In this document: in pieces, positions 36,862-45,873 of the stretch
Layout: every line of letters starts with the position of its first letter
How positions within the stretch are numbered: the stretch's first letter is position 1
NCBI GenBank assembly: GCA_016716135.1
Contig: JADJWX010000010.1
Span: 186,001-250,000, forward strand
Direction of reading: 5' to 3'
Source of the DNA: Lewinellaceae bacterium
GTDB lineage: Bacteria > Bacteroidota > Bacteroidia > Chitinophagales > Saprospiraceae
DNA: 64,000 bases
Notes under the pieces: generated by a model
Database searches by the model: none
What the model was told of the DNA's origin: nothing
Seen by the model: only the letters and a program-made list of their open reading frames with translations
Translations under genes and position numbers: made by a program

Positions 36862-38190
36862 ATGGACCTAGAACAAGCATTCGAAATCTTTATTCAGGAG
36901 CATCAACTATGCACCCCGACCGACCGGATACTGGTTGCCGTGAGTGGCGGTGTGGATTCGATGGTGCTGGCCCATTTGATGCGGCAAAGTAACCAGAAAT
37001 TCGGCATTGCGCATTGCAACTTTCGCTTGCGCGGCGCTGCGTCCGACGCGGACGAACAATTTGTGCACGACCTGGCAACTGCCTGGAAAATACCTGTTTT
37101 TATCCACCATTTTGACACAAAAAAACATGCTGAAGTAAACGGGCTGTCGGTGCAAATGGCAGCCCGGGAATTGCGCTATACCTGGTTTGAAATTATCCGG
37201 GAGTCTGCCGAGTACAACCACATCGCCACCGGCCACAACCTCAACGACAGCATTGAAACCAGCTTGTTGAATTTTGTGCGCGGCACCGGTATCACCGGCC
37301 TTGGAGGTATCCCGGTGAAAAACGGACATGTCGTACGACCGCTGCTTTTTGCTACCCGGGAAGCAATTATGACCTACGCACAAGAAAAAAATATTTCCTG
37401 GCGGGAGGATAGCAGCAATTTCAAGGACGACTATACCCGCAATGCAATCCGGATGCATGTGATGCCAAAATTGGTCGATTTGAATCCGGCCTTCCTTTCC
37501 GCGGCATCGAATACGATGCGCCATTTGCGGGATGCGGATAAAAACCTGCAATTTTTACTTCGCAGGTTTTTCGGTCAACCGGGCCCGGACGGCGTTTATC
37601 ATTTGCCTAAATCCAGCCTGGAAACCCTGCCTGCATTGCAAAGTGCGCTGTTCGATTTTCTTCAGCCCTTTGAATTTACTGCCGATCAGGTGCAACAAGT
37701 TGTCCATTGTTGGGGTCAAACCGGGACGGAGTGGCAAAGCACCGCAGGGTACCGGCTGCTGATGGACCGGGATGAACTTTTGCTGACGAATGTTGTCCAT
37801 AGGGCAGCCGCGGTTTCCATTTCAAAAGATGACCTGATGGTGCGCGTGCCGGATGGCAGCAGGCTGGTGTTTTTGCATACGCCGTCAAAGGCGGATTTCC
37901 CGGATGATTCGAATACAATTTTGGCAGATGCCGGCGAATTGCGCTTTCCACTACATTTGCGGCACTGGGAGCCCGGCGATATTTTTCAGCCCCTGGGCAT
38001 GGCGGGTAAACGGCAAAAATTGCAGGACTTTTTCACCAACCAAAAGTTGTCTAAACTGGAAAAAGAAAATGCCTGGATTTTGGCAGATGACAGTGGCCGG
38101 ATTGTTTGGATTGTGGGAATGCGCCTGGATGAACGGTTTAAGATTACAGACTCGACTGAGGCGTTTTTAAAAATCAGTTGGGTAACATAA
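36862..38190 (+). CDS. tilS: tRNA(Ile)-lysidine synthetase
   Basis: The 442-residue enzyme modifies cytidine 34 of tRNA-Ile(CAU) to lysidine using ATP and lysine, changing codon reading from AUG to AUA. The PP-loop is S28-G-G-V-D-S33, preceded by RILVAVSGG. Further motifs include IATGHNLNDSIETSLLNFVRG, REDSSNFKDDYTRNAIR, and the C-terminal TilS domain (LRHWEPGDIFQPLGMAGKRQ, KLQDFFTNQKLSK). All are in order and the length is normal. It diverges from the DUF5686 gene and ends 14 bases before the next start. Confidence 0.96.
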   Translation: MDLEQAFEIFIQEHQLCTPTDRILVAVSGGVDSMVLAHLMRQSNQKFGIAHCNFRLRGAASDADEQFVHDLATAWKIPVFIHHFDTKKHAEVNGLSVQMAARELRYTWFEIIRESAEYNHIATGHNLNDSIETSLLNFVRGTGITGLGGIPVKNGHVVRPLLFATREAIMTYAQEKNISWREDSSNFKDDYTRNAIRMHVMPKLVDLNPAFLSAASNTMRHLRDADKNLQFLLRRFFGQPGPDGVYHLPKSSLETLPALQSALFDFLQPFEFTADQVQQVVHCWGQTGTEWQSTAGYRLLMDRDELLLTNVVHRAAAVSISKDDLMVRVPDGSRLVFLHTPSKADFPDDSNTILADAGELRFPLHLRHWEPGDIFQPLGMAGKRQKLQDFFTNQKLSKLEKENAWILADDSGRIVWIVGMRLDERFKITDSTEAFLKISWVT

Positions 38191-38204
38191 ATACACGAGT
38201 TGAC

Positions 38205-40082
38205 ATGCAATTCCTAACCTACGCCTACCAACCCTGGCGCTTTGCCTTGCGTTTGTTGGCATTCTGGCTGTTGTTTTTTGCCTTCTTCCGTATTTGGTTT
38301 TTACTCTGGCTGTATGCCGAGTGGACGATTGAGCAAGAGCCCTGGACAGCCTTGTGGCAGGCGCTGCCGCTAGATTTGAGCTTTGCCGGTTATTTGCTGA
38401 CAGTACCGATTAGTCTTTGGTTGATCGGATCGGCGCTGAACCTTTCGGCGCAACAGTTCTGTCTTCGGATCATTCACGGATTTAACCTGGGCGTGCTGGC
38501 CATTCTGGTTTTTTTATTCGGCGCCAATATTTTCATATATGAAGAATGGCATACCCTGTTGAACAATCGCGCCCTGGAATACCTGAGTACACCGGGCGCC
38601 ATGCTGGATTCCATGTCGTTCCTATTCAAACTGGGCAGTATAGCAGCTTATGTTGGTCTGACCTGGGCCTGGTGGCGTATTTACCGAGTTTTCACGGGTA
38701 AGGTGCCCTTTGCCCCAACGCCATCCGTTTTAAATCTCGCCTGGCTGCCCGTTTTTGGCGGGCTGCTGCTGCTGACCATTCGGGGTGGTTTAGGCAAAAT
38801 GCCGATCAATGAAAGTGCCGTTTATTATTCCTCTCATCCCTTCAACAACCATGTGGCAACCAATGCTGCCTGGCATTTGATCCACAGCCTCGTCGAAACG
38901 CGATCCACTAAAAACCACTATCGCTATTTTGACGACGAAACGGCCCGGACTTCAACCACTGCGCTGTTGCATAGCCAGGCAGGCAGCAAGGAACCTGAAC
39001 CATGGCTCCGGCTCAATCCCGAGCGTCCGCCCAATGTGGTTTTCATTCTCATGGAGAGCATGACAGCGCAACTGATTGAAGCACTTCAGGGGGAAAAAGG
39101 CATTTGCCCCAACCTGGACAAACTGGCTGGTGAAGGGATATTATTTGAGCAGGTTTACAGCAGCGGATACCGGACAGATCAGGGGCTGGTGGCCGTACTC
39201 GGGGGATTCCCGGCACAGCCGGACCAGTCGGTGGTGCTGCTGGAAGACAAAGCCGCAAAACTTCCTTCGGTTCCCAAAACGCTGAAGGCAGCCGGCTATT
39301 CGACGGCCTTCTTTTACGGCGGCCAACTCACCTTTGCGAATATTGGGGTCTGGTTGCGCAACCAGCAGTTTGAGACGATTATCTCGGGAGCTGATTTTAA
39401 TAAATCGGCGCGCACGCAACGCTGGGGGGCCGACGACAAAAATTTGTTGGAGAAAACAGCCAGGGTGTTAAATGAAACGAAGGAGCCTTTTTTCGCAACC
39501 GCGCTCACGCTCAGCCTGCATACGCCCTACGATGTGCCCGGCAGCGGCGATCTGACCGGAAAACCCGAACACGAAAAGTTTTTAATCAGCGCAGTTTTTG
39601 CCGACGCCGCAGTTGGGCAGTTTTTTGAACAGGCCGCGCAGCAACCCTGGTTCGACAATACGCTTTTCGTTTTGGTGGCCGATCACGGACATGCCCAGCC
39701 CAACGGCATTTGGATGGATCACCCCAGGGCACGACAGGTTCCGCTGATTCTGGCCGGGCCGCTGATTGACCCCGCCTGGCGTGGGCGCCGGGTTAAAAAA
39801 CTCGGGAACCATCATGACATACCCGCTACCGTTTTGAACGCGATGAGTATTTCATCGGACCATTTTTTCTGGAGTAAAGACCTGTGTTCTACCGAATCCC
39901 CTGATTTCGCATATTACTCCAATGAAAACGGGCTCGGCTGGGTTACTCCGGAAGGGCCTGGCTTTTTTGATTTTTCTAAAAAAACATGGAAAAACTGGAC
40001 GGAAACAGGGCCGGGCTCTACGCAGCAACAGGCGGCACAGGCGTATTTGCAAACGCTGTACAATGATTTTCTGGGTTTGTAA
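38205..40082 (+). CDS. LTA-synthase-like sulfatase-fold membrane enzyme (phosphoglycerol/phosphoethanolamine transferase family)
   Basis: From the ATG at 38205 the protein has 625 residues; an upstream TTG would overlap tilS. About five N-terminal membrane segments (residues ~1-220) precede an alkaline-phosphatase-fold domain (~280-560). Landmarks are NVVFILMESMTAQLIE, the likely nucleophile T324 in YRTDQG, HTPYDVPG, and the metal site VADHGHAQ with the later GNHHDIPATV. Enzymes of this fold move phosphoglycerol or phosphoethanolamine onto glycans or lipids outside the inner membrane. In Bacteroidota the acceptor is unknown. The family is common in the phylum despite its Gram-positive name. 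Confidence 0.88.
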   Translation: MQFLTYAYQPWRFALRLLAFWLLFFAFFRIWFLLWLYAEWTIEQEPWTALWQALPLDLSFAGYLLTVPISLWLIGSALNLSAQQFCLRIIHGFNLGVLAILVFLFGANIFIYEEWHTLLNNRALEYLSTPGAMLDSMSFLFKLGSIAAYVGLTWAWWRIYRVFTGKVPFAPTPSVLNLAWLPVFGGLLLLTIRGGLGKMPINESAVYYSSHPFNNHVATNAAWHLIHSLVETRSTKNHYRYFDDETARTSTTALLHSQAGSKEPEPWLRLNPERPPNVVFILMESMTAQLIEALQGEKGICPNLDKLAGEGILFEQVYSSGYRTDQGLVAVLGGFPAQPDQSVVLLEDKAAKLPSVPKTLKAAGYSTAFFYGGQLTFANIGVWLRNQQFETIISGADFNKSARTQRWGADDKNLLEKTARVLNETKEPFFATALTLSLHTPYDVPGSGDLTGKPEHEKFLISAVFADAAVGQFFEQAAQQPWFDNTLFVLVADHGHAQPNGIWMDHPRARQVPLILAGPLIDPAWRGRRVKKLGNHHDIPATVLNAMSISSDHFFWSKDLCSTESPDFAYYSNENGLGWVTPEGPGFFDFSKKTWKNWTETGPGSTQQQAAQAYLQTLYNDFLGL

Positions 40083-40102
40083 GCGGCCGAATTGCTTTTC
40101 CT

Positions 40103-40131
40103 TTTGAAGTGCGGTTCTTTTCCTACTTTTG
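40103..40131 (+). promoter_or_regulatory. Bacteroidota promoter with -33 (TTTG) and -7 (TACTTTTG) boxes before the esterase pair
   Basis: TTTG at 40103-40106 and TACTTTTG at 40124-40131 are 17 bases apart, close to the consensus of the primary sigma factor of this phylum. The start codon is 32 bases downstream. This is the best-formed promoter I found in the window. Confidence 0.6.
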
Positions 40132-40162
40132 CGCCCATTGTTTCAGCTTTTTTAATGTCAAA

Positions 40163-40894
40163 ATGAATCGAGAAATCCACCAGTGGGTTAGTCCCCGCCT
40201 GAATAAGAACATGGAAATTGCCGTGTACGGCCATTTCGGCTTCGCGCTCCTGTTACTTCCTACTGCCGCTGCCGACTTTTTGGAGTACGAGCGCTTTCAC
40301 CTGATCTCCGTCCTTGAACCACATATCAATGCTGGGAAGGTGAAGGTTTTTTCAATCAACAGCATCAACTCGGAAGCGTGGCTCAACAACAAAATGAATC
40401 CACGGCATAAGGCGATCCGGCATCAGCAATTCAACAGCTATGTGGAAAACGAAGTGGTGCCGTTTATAAAAATGCACACCAGCGAAGACACTCCGATCAT
40501 TACCTGTGGCGCGTCGTTGGGGGCGCTCCATGCAGCAAATATGTGTTTCAGAAGGCCGGACCTGTTTGATGGCACTATTGCCATGTCCGGGGTATATGAT
40601 CTCACTACTTATACCAAAGGCTACTATGACGAGGATGTTTATTTTAATTCCCCTTGTCACTACTTGCCTAACATGAATGACGACTACAACTTGCCGCGCC
40701 TGCGCCGGATGCAACACATTCATATTTTGTCGGGCTCGGGTGATTATGAAGACCCGGAAGCATCCCGCCGCTTTTCGGGCATCCTTTCCGCAAAAGGCAT
40801 TCCGCACGAATTGGATATCTGGGGTGGTGATATGCGCCACGACTGGCCGACCTGGCGGGCTATGCTGCCGTATTACGTTGAGTCCAGGTTTTAA
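40163..40894 (+). CDS. Esterase-family alpha/beta hydrolase (cytoplasmic)
   Basis: The ATG at 40163 lies just after a good promoter. An upstream GTG frame would start inside the promoter and is rejected. The 243-residue protein has the nucleophile elbow G-A-S118-L-G, a likely acid in GSGDYEDPEASRRF, and a catalytic His in DMRHDWPTWR, as in the esterase D / antigen-85-like family. There is no signal peptide. Substrate is unknown. It is followed after 3 bases by a second esterase of the same superfamily, so the two are co-transcribed. Confidence 0.85.
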   Translation: MNREIHQWVSPRLNKNMEIAVYGHFGFALLLLPTAAADFLEYERFHLISVLEPHINAGKVKVFSINSINSEAWLNNKMNPRHKAIRHQQFNSYVENEVVPFIKMHTSEDTPIITCGASLGALHAANMCFRRPDLFDGTIAMSGVYDLTTYTKGYYDEDVYFNSPCHYLPNMNDDYNLPRLRRMQHIHILSGSGDYEDPEASRRFSGILSAKGIPHELDIWGGDMRHDWPTWRAMLPYYVESRF

Positions 40895-40897
40895 GTT

Positions 40898-41710
40898 ATG
40901 CTGAAGGTAGTCCTGACGTTTGTATCGATTGCCCTGTTTTTTAATGTCCGGGCCGGGCAGGTCGATACGCTGCATGTTTTCAGCAATTCCATGCAAAAAT
41001 CGATTGGCTGCCTGGTGATCAAACCGGATGGCTACACAGCGGCGAACGATCCCTATCCGGTGGTATATCTTTTGCACGGCTACAGCGGAAATTTTACCGG
41101 GTGGCTAAAAGAAGCGCCGCAACTACAACGGTTAGTGGATTTGTATCAAATCCTGATCGTTTGCCCCGACGGTGGATATGATAGCTGGTATCTTGACAGC
41201 CCGATAGACTCTACGGTTCGATACGAAACACATATTGTCCGGGAAGTCATTCCATACATTGATTCAACTTACCATACCCGGGCCACGCGTTCGGGCCGGG
41301 CAATTGCCGGGCTAAGTATGGGGGGCCACGGCGCGCTGTATCTCGGCGCCAGAAATCCGGCTATTTTTGGCGCAGCGGGCAGTATGGCCGGTGGATTAGA
41401 TTTACGTCCTTTCCCGAAAAACTGGAACCTGAAACGCGTATTGGGCGATCCTGAAACTTCCCGGGGAAATTGGGAGCGTCATTCCGTGGTGAACCTGGTG
41501 TCTGCATTCAAATCCACAGAAACCCGGTTGATCATCGACTGCGGCATCTCCGACTTTTTCCTGGAAGTCAACCGGGACATGCACCAACGCCTGCTGAAAG
41601 CCGGGGTTCCGCATGAATACACCGAACGCCCGGGCGGCCACACCGGAAGATATTGGGGGAGTGCCGTGGATTTTCAACTGCTGTTTTTTAGCAAAGCTTT
41701 CCAGGAATAG
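40898..41710 (+). CDS. Secreted esterase, esterase D / S-formylglutathione-hydrolase-like
   Basis: The protein has 270 residues with a signal peptide (MLKVVLTFVSIALFFNVRA). Features are an oxyanion-hole region (PVVYLLHGYSGNFTGWLKEA), the nucleophile elbow G-L-S140-M-G-G, an acid in IDCGISDFFLEVN and a His in RPGGHTGRYWGS. This is the classical esterase-D layout, but the signal peptide places it in the periplasm, so a carbohydrate ester or small acyl ester is a more likely substrate than S-formylglutathione. It is second in the pair and ends 2 bases before the converging oxidoreductase gene. Confidence 0.88.
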   Translation: MLKVVLTFVSIALFFNVRAGQVDTLHVFSNSMQKSIGCLVIKPDGYTAANDPYPVVYLLHGYSGNFTGWLKEAPQLQRLVDLYQILIVCPDGGYDSWYLDSPIDSTVRYETHIVREVIPYIDSTYHTRATRSGRAIAGLSMGGHGALYLGARNPAIFGAAGSMAGGLDLRPFPKNWNLKRVLGDPETSRGNWERHSVVNLVSAFKSTETRLIIDCGISDFFLEVNRDMHQRLLKAGVPHEYTERPGGHTGRYWGSAVDFQLLFFSKAFQE

Positions 41711-41712
41711 AT

Positions 41713-42744
41713 TCAGGCATAAAATCGCCGGATATCCACCTCCTTGTCCAGGGGCTTCCCTTCCAGTAAATGATCGGCCAAATGGGCAGCCCAGAACGGC
41801 GCAAGCAAGCCGCCTTTTGTGCCTAAGCCATTGAAAATAAACATTTTGGAGTGCACCGGACTGACGCCTAAAAACGGTCGCCGATCTTTTACGGTTGGCC
41901 GGATAGCCCCTGTCCGTTTTTTTACGGTCCAGGATACCTGTACCATATCAGCCAGCCGTTGTTCGAGAAATTGTTGCTCTGCATCCGTGGGGCCGTTGTC
42001 TTCGAAAGTCCAGTTGAAGGAGGCGCCTGCCCAGAATACACCGGTGCCCAGGGGGACCAGGGTGAGCGTTTTTTTAAGCATTTGCTCGACGGTGACTGCA
42101 TCGGGGTGGTTCAACTCAAGCAGCATGGCCTCGCCCTTGGATAACTGCCAGGCGAGTTTAGGGAAAAATGGATTTTCGACTGCCCGGTAACCTTCACAAA
42201 AAACAATACAATCATATTCGCCGGCCAATTTCAAGGCATCGTCCGGCCCGATTTGTTCCGCCCGGTGAAAACCGTCCGCCCTGGCTTGCGCGCTAAATTT
42301 TTCCAGTAAAGCAGGGAAATCGACCCGGGCAGCATTTTTTGTCAGGCCAAAGTGCTGCCCGGGCGGCAACATCGCGGCCCAGCTGCCTGCCGATTGAGTT
42401 TCGGACATGACCAGGGTATAACCCGGCATGCTCAACCTGGCTGCCCAGTCGTTAACTTCCCGGGGCGTACTCAGCAATCGTAAAATCGGGAGTTCGTGCC
42501 ATAGGGGCGTTTGCCAGGCATGTTCCATTTGCCGGTACACGTTTTTGGCAAACGGATAAAACTCGTCGAAACGCCAGGACTTTACGAAACGTTTCCCGGT
42601 CACCGGATTGATGATGCCTGCTGCAATGGAAGAAGATGAATTTGAAAATCCGGCATCAGCTACCTGAACTTCAGCGCCGCGTTGGCGGAGCGTCCAGGCC
42701 AACACGGTGCCTGCAATGCCCTGGCCTACGATCAAGCAACGCAT
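41713..42744 (-). CDS. FAD-dependent oxidoreductase (DAO family)
   Basis: The 343-residue protein begins with a dinucleotide-binding fold (CLIVGQGIAGTVLAWTLRQR) followed by SIAAGIINPVTGKRFVKSW, typical of the D-amino-acid-oxidase/glycine-oxidase branch. The C-terminal FAD contact is LGTKGGLLAPFWAAHLADHL. The substrate is not clear; an amine or amino acid is likely. Its ATG shares one base with the TGA of the upstream unknown gene (42744), so translation is probably coupled. Confidence 0.87.
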   Translation of the reverse strand: MRCLIVGQGIAGTVLAWTLRQRGAEVQVADAGFSNSSSSIAAGIINPVTGKRFVKSWRFDEFYPFAKNVYRQMEHAWQTPLWHELPILRLLSTPREVNDWAARLSMPGYTLVMSETQSAGSWAAMLPPGQHFGLTKNAARVDFPALLEKFSAQARADGFHRAEQIGPDDALKLAGEYDCIVFCEGYRAVENPFFPKLAWQLSKGEAMLLELNHPDAVTVEQMLKKTLTLVPLGTGVFWAGASFNWTFEDNGPTDAEQQFLEQRLADMVQVSWTVKKRTGAIRPTVKDRRPFLGVSPVHSKMFIFNGLGTKGGLLAPFWAAHLADHLLEGKPLDKEVDIRRFYA

Positions 42745-43448
42745 CAGGAGTACCGACGACGCACCAGTTTGACAAATTTTTTGGCTGTTTCAAGCCGCTT
42801 TTTATCTGTCCATCGATACCGCATGACACAATGTTCCAGCAGGTACTTTTTGGCCTGATCCATTGAATCAAACCCATTCAGCACACCGATACTGGTTTCA
42901 AAAGCCTTATTGTCATCGCCAAACAATTCCCGTGTAAGCAGGAGCTTGTCATTTAGTCCGATGGCTTTTAGGAGGTCTGGAATAGGTTGGTTGGATAATT
43001 TTTCGGAAAGTTCGGTTGCTTCCTTGTGTTCAAAAAGCGCCTCTGCTTCCGGGGGGATTGCCGGAAAGCTCACAGGTGCGGAGCTGGGTGCTTTCGGAGT
43101 AACCGTCGGCAATGGCTCTTCATTTTTCAACGGCTCCACGACAACCGGCGGCGGTGGTGGCGCCGGGGCGGGTTTATCCTCCGGTTCTGCTGCGGCCGGC
43201 TTGGCTGGGACAGGTGGCTGTGCTGCGACAGGCACCGGCGGTTCATTTACGGATTCTTTAACAGAGGCCGGCTTGGACGAGCCGGGGCCTCCGTTATCAG
43301 CATTGGAGAGCAAGGCGTCGTATAAATCGCGTACATAAGCCAGCATGATATCGACATCCAGGCGTACGATGTTTTCCGGGTCTTTGCTCATGCGCGCGTA
43401 TTCACGGTTCAGTTTGTCCAGGAATATTTTTGTTTTCAGTAAGTCCAT
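42744..43448 (-). CDS. Conserved Bacteroidota protein of unknown function with Pro-rich linker
   Basis: With the ATG at 43448 (MDLLKTKIFLDKLNREYARM) the protein has 234 residues. A short helical N-terminus (~1-45) is joined by a Pro/Ala/Val-rich linker (~46-135) to a helical C-terminal domain (~150-234). That domain carries the pattern LLKAIGLNDKLLLTRELFG, KAFETSIGVLNGFDS and an RRRYS end. I recall this C-terminal pattern from many Bacteroidota proteins without known function. There is no signal peptide. The stop overlaps the start of the oxidoreductase gene by one base. Confidence 0.78.
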   Translation of the reverse strand: MDLLKTKIFLDKLNREYARMSKDPENIVRLDVDIMLAYVRDLYDALLSNADNGGPGSSKPASVKESVNEPPVPVAAQPPVPAKPAAAEPEDKPAPAPPPPPVVVEPLKNEEPLPTVTPKAPSSAPVSFPAIPPEAEALFEHKEATELSEKLSNQPIPDLLKAIGLNDKLLLTRELFGDDNKAFETSIGVLNGFDSMDQAKKYLLEHCVMRYRWTDKKRLETAKKFVKLVRRRYS

Positions 43449-43653
43449 GTGTAATCGAGTATAAAACCAAAAAGGCGGTAAAAGGATATGAATAGAGGGA
43501 TGTTCCGTTCTGTGGGCGAATTTCAAAAAATACGTCGAACATTCAGCAATAGCATTTAAAAAATTGCATTTTCGCCGCCTGATACGTTGCCGCTCCGGCA
43601 GCCTGATGGGTACATTCGGCTGTGATTTTTACAGTTTTTAACCGTTTTGAATA

Positions 43654-44238
43654 ATGTTTCTCGAACCACATTTTAAAGGTAAGCGAACCGGTTGGATCGA
43701 AGTGATCTGTGGATGCATGTTTTCCGGAAAGACAGAAGAATTGATTCGCCGGCTCAAACGGGCGACCATTGCGCAGCTCAAGGTTGAAGTCTTCAAACCC
43801 AAACTGGATACACGTTATGACAAGACTAATATCGTATCGCACGATACCAGTTCGGTACTGGCGACTCCGGTGGGTGATTCATCCAAATTGCTGGAAATCA
43901 GTGCGGAAACCTCGGTAGTTGGGGTAGACGAAGCGCAATTTTTTGACTCCGGCCTGCCCGATGTTTGCCAGCAACTGGCACAGCGCGGCGTTCGGGTTGT
44001 GGTTGCGGGCCTGGATATGGATTTTCGGGGGAAGCCTTTCGGCCCAATGCCGGCATTATTGGCCATCGCTGAATACGTCACCAAGGTGCATGCCATCTGC
44101 GTGCATTGCGGCAACCTGGCCACACATTCCTACCGGCTAGCCATCGGCGATGAAGTGGTACTGCTGGGTGAAAAAGAGCAATACGAGCCGCGCTGCCGTT
44201 CCTGCTACAGTAAAGGCAACATTCTGCGGCTCAAATAA
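43654..44238 (+). CDS. tdk: Thymidine kinase
   Basis: The 194-residue type II thymidine kinase phosphorylates thymidine to dTMP in salvage. The P-loop is G20-C-M-F-S-G-K26-T. The Asp-Glu of VGVDEAQFF, the lasso region, and the zinc ribbon (CVHCGNLATHSYR, then CRSCYSK) are all present. Length and order are typical. It precedes purH by 60 bases on the same strand, though purH has its own promoter box. Confidence 0.95.
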   Translation: MFLEPHFKGKRTGWIEVICGCMFSGKTEELIRRLKRATIAQLKVEVFKPKLDTRYDKTNIVSHDTSSVLATPVGDSSKLLEISAETSVVGVDEAQFFDSGLPDVCQQLAQRGVRVVVAGLDMDFRGKPFGPMPALLAIAEYVTKVHAICVHCGNLATHSYRLAIGDEVVLLGEKEQYEPRCRSCYSKGNILRLK

Positions 44239-44271
44239 CAACCCGCATTACAGGTTCCGGGACGGGTGTTG

Positions 44272-44279
44272 TACTTTTG
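44272..44279 (+). promoter_or_regulatory. Bacteroidota -7 promoter box (TACTTTTG) upstream of purH
   Basis: An exact TAnnTTTG match lies 19 bases before the chosen purH start codon and overlaps the 5' end of a longer, rejected purH reading frame. The -33 box is not evident. Confidence 0.45.
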
Positions 44280-44298
44280 CGGCCTCAATTTCAAATTC

Positions 44299-45849
44299 AT
44301 GGCAAAATCTTCCACGCCGGCTTCCGGAAGCCGGAAAATTCGTTCCGCACTCATTTCAGTGTATTCAAAAGACGGTCTTGAGCCAATCATCCGCAATTTA
44401 CACGAGTTAAATGTCGTGTTGTACAGCACAGGAGGGACCCAAGCCTATATCGAAAAACTGGGCATCCCGGTAACTCCGGTTGAATCACTAACCGGCTATC
44501 CCAGCATTCTTGACGGCCGGGTAAAAACGTTGCATCCTGCGGTTTTTGGCGGTTTGCTGGCGCGCCGTGAAAAGGCCCACCTTGATCAGCTGAAAGAATT
44601 TGACATCCCGGAAATCGACTGTGTCATTGTCGATTTATATCCATTTGAAGAAACTGTAGCAACTACGAACGATCCCACTGAAATAATCGAGAAGATCGAC
44701 ATCGGCGGCGTGTCGTTGATCCGCGCAGCTGCAAAAAACTGGAAAGATGTGGCTGTGGTAGCTTCCAGGGATGAATACCCGTTTTTTTTAGAAATGCTGA
44801 AAGAGCAGGACGGCGAGACCAGCGCTTTTAATCGGCGCGAATTGGCTCGCAGAGCTTTCAAAGCAACCTCCAACTACGATATCGCCATTTTCAACTGGTT
44901 TAATGAGGGCACTACCGATATCTCCTTTAAATATTCGATTCACCGGTCCGACATTCTGCGGTACGGCGAAAACCCGCATCAGGCCGGCGTATTTTTTGGC
45001 GATTTTGATCAGGTTTTTGACAAGTTGAACGGCAAAGCTATCTCGTATAACAACCTGGTTGATATCGACGCGGCTGTGCAATTGATGCGGGAATTCCGGT
45101 TGGGGAAACCAACATTTGCCATTCTCAAGCACACCAATGCCTGCGGCGTAGCGCGCCGGCATACCCTGCTCGATGCCTGGAAAGCGGCATTGGCATGCGA
45201 CTCCACCTCTGCTTTCGGCGGTATTTTTATCACTAACACGACGGTAGATCTGGAGACAGCCACCGAAATCGACAATTTGTTTTATGAAGTACTTATTGCC
45301 CCTGATTTTGCAGCAGACGCACTGGAATTTCTTTCCAGGAAAAAACAGCGCATTTTGCTGAGAATCAAATCTTTTGAAATAAAAAATCGCACTTTCCGAA
45401 GTTTGTTAAACGGCGTTGTGGAACAAGATGCCGACTTAAAAACTGAAACGGAAGCCGATTTAAAAGCCGTTACCGCCCGCCCGCCCGAGCCAAAAGAGGT
45501 GGGCGAATTACTGTTTGCCGTCAAATGCGTAAAACACCTGAAGTCTAATGCCATCGCGCTGGTTAAGGAGCGTCAGTTGATCGGCATGGGTTGCGGACAA
45601 CCGTCGCGGGTAGACGCCCTGCGCCAGGCGATTGCAAAAGCCCGATCGTTCGGGTTCGACCTCAATGGCGCTGTGATGGCATCCGATGCATTCTTCCCGT
45701 TCCCCGATTGTGTGGAAATTGCGGCGGAAGCCGGCATTACAGCCATCATTCAACCCGGCGGATCGGTAAAAGATCAGGACAGTATCGATGCCTGTGACCA
45801 GCGTGGAATGGCTATGGTTATGACCGGGTTTCGGCATTTCCGGCATTGA
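44299..45849 (+). CDS. purH: Bifunctional AICAR formyltransferase / IMP cyclohydrolase
   Basis: With the ATG at 44299 the protein has 516 residues. It carries out the last two steps of purine synthesis. The N-terminal IMP cyclohydrolase domain shows ALISVYSKDGLEPI, LYSTGGTQAYIEKLGIPV, GRVKTLHPAVFGGLLARRE. The C-terminal formyltransferase domain shows LKHTNACGVARR, with Ala where many enzymes have Pro, and the closing PGGSVKDQDSIDACDQRGMA and GFRHFRH. Length is normal. It is followed by nth 24 bases later. Confidence 0.96.
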   Translation: MAKSSTPASGSRKIRSALISVYSKDGLEPIIRNLHELNVVLYSTGGTQAYIEKLGIPVTPVESLTGYPSILDGRVKTLHPAVFGGLLARREKAHLDQLKEFDIPEIDCVIVDLYPFEETVATTNDPTEIIEKIDIGGVSLIRAAAKNWKDVAVVASRDEYPFFLEMLKEQDGETSAFNRRELARRAFKATSNYDIAIFNWFNEGTTDISFKYSIHRSDILRYGENPHQAGVFFGDFDQVFDKLNGKAISYNNLVDIDAAVQLMREFRLGKPTFAILKHTNACGVARRHTLLDAWKAALACDSTSAFGGIFITNTTVDLETATEIDNLFYEVLIAPDFAADALEFLSRKKQRILLRIKSFEIKNRTFRSLLNGVVEQDADLKTETEADLKAVTARPPEPKEVGELLFAVKCVKHLKSNAIALVKERQLIGMGCGQPSRVDALRQAIAKARSFGFDLNGAVMASDAFFPFPDCVEIAAEAGITAIIQPGGSVKDQDSIDACDQRGMAMVMTGFRHFRH

Positions 45850-45873
45850 TTTTTCAAAAAATCACCTTGCACC

